A DNA stretch of 64,000 nt from an uncultured Bacilli bacterium (GCA_947598325.1 CANQFD010000006.1:1-64000); one strand, 5' to 3'. Counted from the stretch's first letter, positions 29,665 to 38,624 are shown. Translations and numbers: made by a program. Notes: generated from the letters alone by a model not told the origin.

Positions 29665-30453
29665 TTAAATATATCTAACTGAATTTTTTGAACCACTGTA
29701 AACTCTTTGATCATTATATACATATAAATAATCTATAGGATTTACTCTTGAACCATTTTTTGTTAAATCAAAATGTAAATGATTTCCTGTACTTCTTCCT
29801 GTTGTCCCCATATTACCAATAAATGTTCCTTTTTGAACTCTTGTTCCTACTTTAAGTGAGCTCTTAGAATTCAAATGAAGATATCTGCTAACATCACCAT
29901 TGTCATGTTTTATAGCAATAAAATTACCAGCCTCACTGTCATATGTATTTGTTATAACTGTTCCTTCATAACAAGCATAAACACTTTGATTTTGACCGCC
30001 ATCTGAATTACTCCATCCAAGATCTAATGCTTTATGTTTATTGCTATAATATTGGGTTATTGCAATAAAATTAACAGGATATCTATATTTATTACTTGAT
30101 GGTGATATTGATGAATTTAACTTTTCATATGTTTTTGTACCTGCGATTTCATCTACAACTAATCCATTTTTTGTTTGAAAATCCCTTATTGCAGATATTG
30201 TTGCATTACCAACCATACCATCTACTGCTAAATTGTATCCTTTATCATTCAATTTCACCTGTAAATCTTTTATAACAGCAATTAATTTATTATTAGTATT
30301 AACACCATATATTCCATCAACTGATAAACCTGTATATTTTTGAAAATTTCTATATGCATTTTTTGTTAAAGTACCTTCAATACCATCTATATTCCCTGTA
30401 TAAAATAAATGGTATGTTCTTAAATTTAATTGTCTTTGTTTTATACTAAGCAT
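29665..30453 (-). CDS. M23-family peptidase with two peptidoglycan-binding domains
   Basis: Tandem PG_binding_1-like repeats; HKALDLGWSN, GDVSRYLHLNSKSSLKVGTRVQKGTFIGNMGTTGRSTGNHLHFDL. Confidence 0.88.
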   Translation of the reverse strand: MLSIKQRQLNLRTYHLFYTGNIDGIEGTLTKNAYRNFQKYTGLSVDGIYGVNTNNKLIAVIKDLQVKLNDKGYNLAVDGMVGNATISAIRDFQTKNGLVVDEIAGTKTYEKLNSSISPSSNKYRYPVNFIAITQYYSNKHKALDLGWSNSDGGQNQSVYACYEGTVITNTYDSEAGNFIAIKHDNGDVSRYLHLNSKSSLKVGTRVQKGTFIGNMGTTGRSTGNHLHFDLTKNGSRVNPIDYLYVYNDQRVYSGSKNSVRYI

Positions 30454-30510
30454 TATATCACCCCCCTCTTGCTATATAATATGAATTATAAAATTTATTA
30501 AATATTACTA

Positions 30511-30633
30511 TTGCCAAAGAAAAAGAAAGATTTTTTAATCTTATCACTTATTCTTATTATCTTTTTACTATTAAAAAGCACTCAATCTAACAAGATTAAA
30601 TGCTATAAATATATTAGCGAGTACACATGTTAA
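30511..30633 (+). pseudogene. probable relic of a small hydrophobic toxin-like peptide (TTG start, no clear RBS)
   Basis: LPKKKKDFLILSLILIIFLLLKSTQSN...; 3' flank homologous to that of 31697..31789 but with a deletion. Confidence 0.35.
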
Positions 30634-30757
30634 GTATTCCCTTTTTTATTTTCTTGACAAATACAAAACGACTTTTAAAAAGTCGTTTTCTATTTTTACT
30701 CGAATTTTTCGAGTTTTTTATCAATCTGGTGCCCTAAAGGAAGGAGTACAACAACTT

Positions 30758-31513
30758 TTAATTCATTTTTTTAAATAATCTTTTAGCATTTTTATTAGTA
30801 ATTTCTTCAACTTCTTTATAGCTTCTTTGTCTCACTTCAGCAAGTTTCTTGATTATATATTTTATATTTGCTGTTTCATTCGTTTCTCCTCTTAAAGGTT
30901 CTGGAGTTATATAAGGACTATCTGTTTCAACCAAGAATAAATCATTTGGAACTATTTTTGCACCCTCAATAGATTTTTTTGCTGTCTTATAAGTTATTCT
31001 ACCAGCAAATGATATATAATAACCATTGCTCACCAAATATTTTAAATCTTCTAAATCTGGTTGAAAGCAATGAAATACACATCCATATTTTGGTTTTACA
31101 TATCTTTTAAAAATGTCTATTATTTGTTTATTACAATTATTAGAATGAATAATTACAGGTAAATGTAATTCATTAGCTATTATAATTTGTCTTATTAAAT
31201 ATTTTCTTTGCTCTTTAAAATTATTTTTAGTATTATTTAATCCAATTTCACCAATAGCTACAACTCTTGGATTATCTGCTAAATCATATAAAACTTCTAA
31301 ATTTTGAGATTCAACATATAATGGATGAATGCCAACAGATGAATAAAATTTAGGATTTAATTCTGATATATTGATAGATTCTTTTGAGGATTTTAAATCT
31401 AGTCCAACATTAATAACACTTTCAATAGCTGAATTATTATTTATAAAATCTATATACTTTTTTTCGTCATTTAAAATGATGCTATTAATATGCATATGAA
31501 AGTCAAGTGCCAT
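30758..31513 (-). CDS. TatD family hydrolase
   Basis: LDFHMHIN, SVGIHPLYVE, AIGEIGLNN, PVIIHSNNC, VFHCFQ, VETDSPYITPEPLRG. Confidence 0.93.
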   Translation of the reverse strand: MALDFHMHINSIILNDEKKYIDFINNNSAIESVINVGLDLKSSKESINISELNPKFYSSVGIHPLYVESQNLEVLYDLADNPRVVAIGEIGLNNTKNNFKEQRKYLIRQIIIANELHLPVIIHSNNCNKQIIDIFKRYVKPKYGCVFHCFQPDLEDLKYLVSNGYYISFAGRITYKTAKKSIEGAKIVPNDLFLVETDSPYITPEPLRGETNETANIKYIIKKLAEVRQRSYKEVEEITNKNAKRLFKKMN

Positions 31514-31597
31514 ATTACCACCTACTGTCTAAACGCATATTGATTTGTCAATATGCAAGTATGTTTTTCTAAATTGTCATAATTTTTATAAAATTCA

Positions 31598-31626
31598 TTG
31601 TATTAAAAACAAATGTTTGATATAAT
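31598..31626 (+). promoter_or_regulatory. promoter of small hydrophobic peptide gene, locus 1
   Basis: TTGTAT-N17-TATAAT. Confidence 0.6.
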
Positions 31627-31696
31627 TTTATTAGGAATACTTAGTTAGCTTAGGTACTATTCTCCTTTACTTTTTAAAGTGGAAGGAGGTGAAGTT

Positions 31697-31789
31697 ATGA
31701 GAAAACAAGAGAAATATCTTTGTACTATCATAATACTCCTTATTATTGTGATTTTAATCATATTAATAAAAATAGTACCAACTGTATAA
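31697..31789 (+). CDS. 30-aa hydrophobic peptide, candidate type I toxin (MRKQEKYLCTIIILLIIVILIILIKIVPTV)
   Basis: Strong SD (GGAAGGAGGTG), basic N-terminus plus hydrophobic segment, dedicated promoter and terminator; same architecture as 57135..57227. Confidence 0.7.
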   Translation: MRKQEKYLCTIIILLIIVILIILIKIVPTV

Positions 31790-31874
31790 GTCGGTACTAA
31801 CCTAAAATTTTGGAATAGTACCTAACTCGTCAAAATTAGGTATTCCTTTTTTATTTTATTCAAGTTTCCTTGAC
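31766..31874 (-). ncRNA. putative antisense RNA overlapping the 3' end of the peptide mRNA
   Basis: Minus promoter TTGATA-N17-TATGAT with TG extension (31881-31909); minus terminator TAGTACC/GGTACTA followed by U5. Confidence 0.5.
31812..31852 (+). terminator. intrinsic terminator of peptide mRNA, locus 1
   Basis: GGAATAgtaCCTAA-ctcgtcaaaa-TTAGGTATTCC-TTTTTT. Confidence 0.7.
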
Positions 31875-31956
31875 ATATTCATCATAACATAAAAACGCAC
31901 TTTTATCAAGTACGTTTTCTATTTTTACTCGAATTTTCCGAGTTTTTTTATCAATT

Positions 31957-32032
31957 TGGTGGACCGTTAGGGATTCGAACCCTAGACCCACTGATTAAGA
32001 GTCAGTTGCTCTACCAACTGAGCTAACGGTCC
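31957..32032 (-). tRNA. tRNA-Lys(CUU)
   Basis: Cloverleaf, anticodon loop CUCUUAA, encoded CCA. Confidence 0.95.
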
Positions 32033-32135
32033 AAAATAACTACTACTTCATTATAATTGTTTTTTTTAAAAATTGCAAGTAATATGTGGTGAATAATTGA
32101 CAAATTTAGGGAAATAATAAATTTAGGGTGATAAT

Positions 32136-32681
32136 ATGGGAAAAGCATTAATAATAGTAGGATCAAGACGTGAAGGTAATTCTTATAATTTAGCAAATAA
32201 AATTAAAGATGAATTAAAGAAAGATAGAATTATATCATATATAATAGTCCCTGGTAATCAAAAAATTCATTTATGTACAGGATGTATGGATTGTGATGAA
32301 ACGGGTGTTTGTGATTTTACTGATGATATGCAAAGAAATATTGATAGATTGCTTGAATGTGATACTATTATATTTATAACTCCTACTAGATGGAATTTAT
32401 TATCTGGAGATATTAAGATATTTATGGATAGATTAAATCCTCTATATGCAAATAAAAAGATGAAAGGTAAAAAAATGGTTGCTATTTCAATAGGATCTTC
32501 TCCTAAAGATGTTTATAGTACAGATGACTCAGTTAAATCTCTTACAAATTTTGCTGAAAGTGCTACTATGGATACAGTGTTAACTTATCAATTTAATAAT
32601 TGTTTAGATTTTAAGGATATATTAAATCAAGAAGATAATATAAATAATTTAATAGAGAAACTTAAAATAATACTTAAATAA
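32136..32681 (+). CDS. NADPH-dependent FMN reductase / flavodoxin-fold protein
   Basis: ALIIVGSRREGNSYNLANKI, CTGCMDCDETGVCDFTDDM, TPTRWNLLSGDIKIFMDR. Confidence 0.88.
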   Translation: MGKALIIVGSRREGNSYNLANKIKDELKKDRIISYIIVPGNQKIHLCTGCMDCDETGVCDFTDDMQRNIDRLLECDTIIFITPTRWNLLSGDIKIFMDRLNPLYANKKMKGKKMVAISIGSSPKDVYSTDDSVKSLTNFAESATMDTVLTYQFNNCLDFKDILNQEDNINNLIEKLKIILK

Positions 32682-32757
32682 ACTTTATATAGTTTATTTT
32701 TTTTGATATAATTTTGTTAATTAATATAATATTAGGAGGATAGATTTAGTTATATTA

Positions 32758-32888
32758 ATGAGCGCCAGACCATTAAATTGGTGACGAGGTTGATAGTTAA
32801 TCGAAAATTCGGCGGATACTATCACGGAAATGCAAGTCGTTAGATATATAACAAAAAATAAAATCAAAATTATAACAAAATATATATC
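32758..32888 (+). ncRNA. glmS ribozyme (GlcN6P-responsive self-cleaving riboswitch)
   Basis: AGCGCCAGACC...GGTGACGAGGTTGATAGTTAATCGAAAATTCGGCGGATACTATCACGG...GCAAG core; directly upstream of glmS. Confidence 0.93.
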
Positions 32889-32921
32889 ATGCATATAATT
32901 AATTGATAGGAGAAATAAATT

Positions 32922-34736
32922 ATGTGTGGAATTGTTGGATATATAGGAAAGAATAAAAGGGCCAAAAATGTTGTAATCAATGGATTGGAAAGATTAGAAT
33001 ATAGAGGTTATGACTCTGCAGGTATTGCATTTTCAAATGACAATGAAATTGTAATTCAAAAGGAAGAAGGAAGAATTTCTAATTTAAAAAATAACATTGA
33101 TTTCAATAAAAAATCTAATATTGCTATAGGTCATACAAGATGGGCAACACATGGTGTACCTAGTAAAGATAATGCACATCCTCATAAATGTAATAAAATT
33201 ACTATTGTTCATAATGGAATAATAGAAAATTATATTGAACTTAAAGAAGAATTAAAAAAATTAGGTTATACTTTTAATTCTGAAACAGATACAGAAGTTG
33301 CATGTGCACTCTTAGATTATTTATATAAAGATAAAAAGAATATTAATTTAGCTATTAAAGAATTTCAAAAATTAACAAAAGGATCATATGCTATAGGAAT
33401 ATTATGTGATGACGATTTAGATTCTTTATATGCTATTAAGAAAAATAGTCCATTGATTATAGGAGTAAACGATAATGAAAACTATATTGCATCTGATGTA
33501 CCTGCTATACTTGATTTTACAAATAAATATATAACTTTAGAAGATGGAGAGTTTGCTAAAATCACTCCTTATAATGTACATGTATATGATTCTTTTGATG
33601 AAGTAGTCAAAGAAATTAAACAATTTGAAGGAAGTATTGAAGATATTAATAAAAATGGATATGAACACTATATGGCTAAAGAAATTAATGAACAACCTGA
33701 AGTATTTAAAAAAATGGCAACTATATATATAGATTCTAGCTCAGATAATATAATAAGTAATATGCCTGATCTAAGTAATTATAAGTCTATTACAATTGTT
33801 GCTTGTGGGAGTGCAATGCATGCTGGTCTTATTGGTAAAAATTTAATAGAAGAATATGGAGATATCCCTGTTAATGTTGAAATAGCTAGTGAATTTAGGT
33901 ATAAAAAATTATTTATTAACAAAGATTCATTAGTTATTGCTATATCACAATCTGGAGAAACTGCTGATACATTAGAAGCAATTAAAATAGCCAAGGAAAA
34001 AGGTTGTGATACTTTGGCAATAGTAAATGTCAATGGTAGTTCTATTTCAAGAGTTGTTTCAAAAGTATTATATACAAAAGCAGGTCCTGAAATTGCAGTA
34101 GCAACTACTAAAGCCTACTCTGCTCAAACTACATTACTTTCTTTTATAGCATATAGTCTTGCTAAAAATAGCAATGATAAAAATAAATTAAGTGAAATCA
34201 GTTCGTTTCTCAATGATTTAAATAAATTACCTATTCAAATGAGAGAAATTTTAGATAATGAAAAATATTATAAGGAGATAGCCGACCATATTTCTAAAAA
34301 TAATGATATATTCTTTATAGGACGTGGAATTGATTATGCATTATGTATGGAAGGATCTTTAAAATTAAAAGAAATATCATATATTCATAGTGAAGCTTAT
34401 GCTGCTGGAGAATTAAAACATGGTACAATTTCATTAATAGATAAAGGAACCCCAGTAATAGGCATAGTAACAGATAAAAAAATTGCTGATAAAACAATAA
34501 GTAATATTAAAGAGGTTAAATCAAGAGGTGCAAATGTTATTTATATTACAACTGATGAACTTAGTAAAAATGGTGACTTCTATGATATAAAGATAACTAT
34601 TCCAAAAACAAATGCATTACTTCAACCGCTTCTTACAATATTACCACTTCAATTAATTTCATATCATGTTGCTAAAAATAGAAACTGTGATATTGATAAA
34701 CCTAAAAATTTAGCTAAATCAGTTACCGTTGAATAA
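32922..34736 (+). CDS. glmS: glutamine--fructose-6-phosphate aminotransferase (isomerizing)
   Basis: MCGIVGYIGKN, LERLEYRGYDSAGIA, GHTRWATHG, KPKNLAKSVTVE. Confidence 0.98.
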   Translation: MCGIVGYIGKNKRAKNVVINGLERLEYRGYDSAGIAFSNDNEIVIQKEEGRISNLKNNIDFNKKSNIAIGHTRWATHGVPSKDNAHPHKCNKITIVHNGIIENYIELKEELKKLGYTFNSETDTEVACALLDYLYKDKKNINLAIKEFQKLTKGSYAIGILCDDDLDSLYAIKKNSPLIIGVNDNENYIASDVPAILDFTNKYITLEDGEFAKITPYNVHVYDSFDEVVKEIKQFEGSIEDINKNGYEHYMAKEINEQPEVFKKMATIYIDSSSDNIISNMPDLSNYKSITIVACGSAMHAGLIGKNLIEEYGDIPVNVEIASEFRYKKLFINKDSLVIAISQSGETADTLEAIKIAKEKGCDTLAIVNVNGSSISRVVSKVLYTKAGPEIAVATTKAYSAQTTLLSFIAYSLAKNSNDKNKLSEISSFLNDLNKLPIQMREILDNEKYYKEIADHISKNNDIFFIGRGIDYALCMEGSLKLKEISYIHSEAYAAGELKHGTISLIDKGTPVIGIVTDKKIADKTISNIKEVKSRGANVIYITTDELSKNGDFYDIKITIPKTNALLQPLLTILPLQLISYHVAKNRNCDIDKPKNLAKSVTVE

Positions 34737-34738
34737 AT

Positions 34739-34766
34739 AAAAGAGTTCTTATTTTGAACTCTTTTT
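34739..34766. terminator. bidirectional intrinsic terminator after glmS
   Basis: AAAAGAGTTC-ttatttt-GAACTCTTTTTT. Confidence 0.8.
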
Positions 34767-35300
34767 TGACTGTATATAATTTTTTATATCATCTACAGAA
34801 TTAAATACTTTACATAAATCATTAAATACATATTTATTTGATACTTTATTGTAAATTTTATTAAACATATTAATTAAATCATCATAAAAGCCATTTATAT
34901 TAAATAATAATATCTCTTTATTATGTAGTTTTGTTCTTTTAGATTCTAATATATATACAAATTCTGATAACGTTCCAAATGCCCCAGGAAGAAATATAAT
35001 CAAATCTGATTCTTCTTCTAACATTTTATTACTTTCTTCTAAAGAATTAACCATATGAACTTTATCTAATTTAAGACCCTCTAAATCCTCTTTATACATT
35101 TCATAACAAATACCTATAATTTTTCTATTATTATTTAAAAATTCTCTATAACAAATACCCATAAGTCCCCTATTTGTACAACCAAATACTAAGTCATTAT
35201 TTTCACTTATTTCTTCAACTAAGTATTTTGTTACAATTTTATATTCTTCACTTATTTCATCAGATGATGAACAACCTATAAAAATCCTCATAATATTCAC
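34749..35300 (-). CDS. LOG-family / TIGR00730-like protein
   Basis: IFIGCSSSDEISEEY, FLPGAFGTLSEFVYILESKRTKLHNKEILLFNINGFYDDLI. Confidence 0.75.
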   Translation of the reverse strand: MNIMRIFIGCSSSDEISEEYKIVTKYLVEEISENNDLVFGCTNRGLMGICYREFLNNNRKIIGICYEMYKEDLEGLKLDKVHMVNSLEESNKMLEEESDLIIFLPGAFGTLSEFVYILESKRTKLHNKEILLFNINGFYDDLINMFNKIYNKVSNKYVFNDLCKVFNSVDDIKNYIQSKKSSK

Positions 35301-35391
35301 CTACTTAATATATATCCTCTTACTTTTTTATTTTATTACAATATTATGATATTTTCAATATAATTAATTACTTTTACTATAACTCTTAATA

Positions 35392-35901
35392 TTATCTATG
35401 AGTTTTTCTATGGCTAAAAATAATTATAATATCAATTAACATTAAGAATAGTAATAAAAAAGTTAAAAAATTAGGAATTAAAAATATATATTTATCTATA
35501 AAAGGTTGAATAATATATATTACAAATAATGAACCTAATGTCCAAGATAAAGATATTTCTAATGCAACATATTTTCCAATACTAAATTTAAATTGACTAT
35601 AATCCCAAAATGTAGTATGAAAAACTTTTTCTATTATTACCCCTCCTATCCACTCCAAAAAAGTTAAGATAAACATAATAACTAGTAAAAAAATTAATAC
35701 TTCAAGCCATTTATGAAGTTCTAATATCTTAATTAAAAATCTATAAACAAGCAGTATAAGAACACACCCAATACCATAAATAGGAGTCCAAGGCCCATAC
35801 AATATTCCACTTCCCATTTTTTCTTTTTTTAAAAGACATATTATATTTTCTAATAAAAAACCTAAAAAAGAATATATTAAAAAACAATTAATAAAATACA
35901 T
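35392..35901 (-). CDS. putative ABC-transporter permease-like membrane protein (CmpB family)
   Basis: GFLLENIICLLKKEKMGSGILYGPWTPIYGIG, FLEWIGGVIIEKVFHTTFWDYS. Confidence 0.8.
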   Translation of the reverse strand: MYFINCFLIYSFLGFLLENIICLLKKEKMGSGILYGPWTPIYGIGCVLILLVYRFLIKILELHKWLEVLIFLLVIMFILTFLEWIGGVIIEKVFHTTFWDYSQFKFSIGKYVALEISLSWTLGSLFVIYIIQPFIDKYIFLIPNFLTFLLLFLMLIDIIIIFSHRKTHR

Positions 35902-36103
35902 ACAATCACCATAAATATTATTCCACCAAACATAAAAATTTATTACAGTATTGTATATTTTAAATCATCTGATTTTACATTTTATTAAAAAAGACATATC
36001 ATTTAAATAGAATAATAATCAATAAATTTTTATTTTATGCAATTTTTTGATATATTTTTACTCGAAAGTTCGAGTATCAATCAATCTGGTGCGAGTGGCA
36101 TAG

Positions 36104-37174
36104 TTATTTACAACCTTTTTGATATACTAATATTGAATCTTTAAAACCTAAACCACATCCTAAACCAGTGGGATTCAATTCATGATATCTAATATCCAAA
36201 TCACTTAGATATTTTATAAATTGAGCATTTCTAAAAGCATACAATTTATCCATTAAAGTTCTTTGGCCTTTTTTATAAGCAATTTCATCATGTAAAATTT
36301 TAATACTTGGATTGTTTTCAAATAAACACAAAAGTTTGGCATATAAAATAGATTTTTTACCATATCGTTTAATATCTTTCAAACAGCAACGATATAGATA
36401 TGTAATTAACATTTTTCCATCTTTGTTTAAGCGAGATATCAAATTGATTATAGATTGTGTAAAAACTTGATCCCCATTGTAAAATATTTGCGAATTAACA
36501 TACTCATAAATGTTCGTTAAATTAATTAAATCATATGTATCATTTAATGTACTTGCTAAACTAGATAAATCTTCGTCTAAATATTTAATTTTTATGTTCC
36601 CAAACCTGTTTTGTAAAAATCTATAATTATTATCTTCGAGATATCTAGTAAAATTTATAGCACAATATTTTGAAAAATCGACACCTGTAAGATATGCATT
36701 ATTTTTCTGGAGACCAAGGTACCTAAATAAATTGCTAACAATTTCTTGTATATTACAATTTTTGAATAATTCTTGCCAAAAAGTTGATACATCTTCTGTT
36801 AAATTATTTTTTAAGTAAGTAAAAATAGGTATATTAAAGATATCTTCATACATAAAATTCAAAAATTCTTTTTTAGAAAGATTTTTAATTGCAGCAAATT
36901 TTAATTCTGTAAAATATTTAGAAAGATGATTAATATCAAAACATGTAATTTCTGTAATTCCATTTAATATTGCTTCTAATTGATGATCTCCAGAAGCAGT
37001 TGGTAGTAATGCTTTTTTATAATTTCCATCTAGAAAAGGCATATATTCTTTAATATTTTCAGTTGTGTTTTGATAGATTCTACTATGTTTTTTCATCTCA
37101 TCATAATTATCATAATATTTTGAGAATTTTGCAATTTTAATTGCTTGTTTAATATCTTCTTCTAACCTTGTCAT
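36104..37174 (-). CDS. SAM-dependent methyltransferase-like protein (resembles DUF3419/BtaA-type fold)
   Basis: ALLPTASGDHQLEAILNGITEITCFDINHLSKYFTELKFAAIKNLSKKEFLNFM; YDLINLTNIYEYV...LNKDGKMLITYLYR. Confidence 0.6.
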   Translation of the reverse strand: MTRLEEDIKQAIKIAKFSKYYDNYDEMKKHSRIYQNTTENIKEYMPFLDGNYKKALLPTASGDHQLEAILNGITEITCFDINHLSKYFTELKFAAIKNLSKKEFLNFMYEDIFNIPIFTYLKNNLTEDVSTFWQELFKNCNIQEIVSNLFRYLGLQKNNAYLTGVDFSKYCAINFTRYLEDNNYRFLQNRFGNIKIKYLDEDLSSLASTLNDTYDLINLTNIYEYVNSQIFYNGDQVFTQSIINLISRLNKDGKMLITYLYRCCLKDIKRYGKKSILYAKLLCLFENNPSIKILHDEIAYKKGQRTLMDKLYAFRNAQFIKYLSDLDIRYHELNPTGLGCGLGFKDSILVYQKGCK

Positions 37175-37367
37175 TAAATCCCCCCTTTAAATGCGTCTTA
37201 TTGTATCATACATAATTTATAATTTCAATAATTTAGGCTATTTAAAATTAGTATTTTGTTTTGACAAAATATTTAACCCCCTAGGTATTTTGACAAGCAT
37301 ATCAAAATTACCTAAGGGCTATTCATTTTTATATCAAAGTTCGAAAAAGTTCGAACAGAAACGTCAA

Positions 37368-37443
37368 TGGTGCTGAAAGCAGGAATTGAACCCGCAACCT
37401 ACTGATTACGATTCAGTTGCTCTACCAATTGAGCTATTTCAGC
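37368..37443 (-). tRNA. tRNA-Thr(CGU)
   Basis: Cloverleaf, anticodon loop AUCGUAA, encoded CCA. Confidence 0.93.
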
Positions 37444-37474
37444 ATATATTAATTATATCATAAAATAAAAAAAA

Positions 37475-37744
37475 TTAATCTATTTTTAGATTAACTATTG
37501 TAATTCCTGTATTAAATCCATCTAATTTATAGTCAATTACATTTTTATTATGTTTTAAAAATTTATATACTTCTTCTTTAACTACACCTGTTCCTTTACC
37601 ATGTATTATAACAATTTTTTTATTTTTTAATTTAATACTATCATTTATAAATTCTTCCGTTTTTATCTTTGCATTTACTCTATCATATCCATGAAGATCT
37701 ATAGATGGTAAAAAATCAATAAATGGATTAACTATTTTGTTCAT
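37475..37744 (-). CDS. Smr-domain protein
   Basis: IDLHGYDRVNAKIKTEEFI, VIIHGKGTGVVKEEVYKFLK. Confidence 0.88.
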   Translation of the reverse strand: MNKIVNPFIDFLPSIDLHGYDRVNAKIKTEEFINDSIKLKNKKIVIIHGKGTGVVKEEVYKFLKHNKNVIDYKLDGFNTGITIVNLKID

Positions 37745-38624
37745 ATATTCTTATTACCTCTTTTATATTTAATGTTGTTTTGTTATTATCACATAAAAAT
37801 TTTGATATAGTAGCAAGCTTTATAGCTTTATCTATACTAAATTGATTTGCGATTCCATAAATAATAGTTGCTTTATATATATCAAAACTATTTTCACTTT
37901 TAACATTTTTATTTCCTAATTTTGGTATTATATTTAACCTATTATTACTCTGGTATATTGACCCTATTTCTTCGCTATATATTATTATTTTACCAGAAAA
38001 TAGTTCTTTTGTCTTCATATAAGTATCAATTATTGTTTTTTTATTAACAATATTAATTTTAGATGAAGTTAGTATTTGTGCATATTTAAGAGGTATTATT
38101 ATATAATCAGATAATTTAGCAATGTTTAAGTTTTCTTCATTAAGTGAAGCAATTGTATTTATTACCTTCACATCTGAGTTCATATTTTTTAGTTTTTTTA
38201 CTAATTCATATTGTGCAGAATCTGCATATATTATATCTGGTTTAAAATTTAAGTCTCTTACAAGTTCATATTTATAATTATCCTTTTCATACAATACTGT
38301 CTTTGAATTATTTTTCAAATTTCTTATTATATAGTTTTTATTTGTTTTTGAATTATTTATTACATTTACATAATCTGAGTTTATTAAATTACTATGTAAA
38401 TTATTAATTATCTCTCTTCCTTCAATATCATCACCAATACTTGAAAAATACCAAGTATTAAGTTCGTATTTAGATAATATTATACAAATATTTAATATAT
38501 TTCCTAAGCTTTTTGTTTTTTTAACCAAACTATATGACTGTCCTTCAATAGGATAAGAATTAAAAAATAGATTTATATTATAACTTAAATTACCTACTGC
38601 AATTACATTTTTCATAATTATCAC
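37728..38624 (-). CDS. PfkB-family kinase-like protein, probable pseudokinase
   Basis: AVGNLSYNINLFF, SLGNILNICIILSKYELNTWYFSSIGDDIEG; catalytic GAGD region replaced by ENSFDIYKA. Confidence 0.7.
   Translation of the reverse strand: MIIMKNVIAVGNLSYNINLFFNSYPIEGQSYSLVKKTKSLGNILNICIILSKYELNTWYFSSIGDDIEGREIINNLHSNLINSDYVNVINNSKTNKNYIIRNLKNNSKTVLYEKDNYKYELVRDLNFKPDIIYADSAQYELVKKLKNMNSDVKVINTIASLNEENLNIAKLSDYIIIPLKYAQILTSSKINIVNKKTIIDTYMKTKELFSGKIIIYSEEIGSIYQSNNRLNIIPKLGNKNVKSENSFDIYKATIIYGIANQFSIDKAIKLATISKFLCDNNKTTLNIKEVIRIYEQNS

Noticed and set aside
33779-34497. Minus-strand ORFs inside glmS
   Set aside because: Antisense to glmS with no supporting signals.
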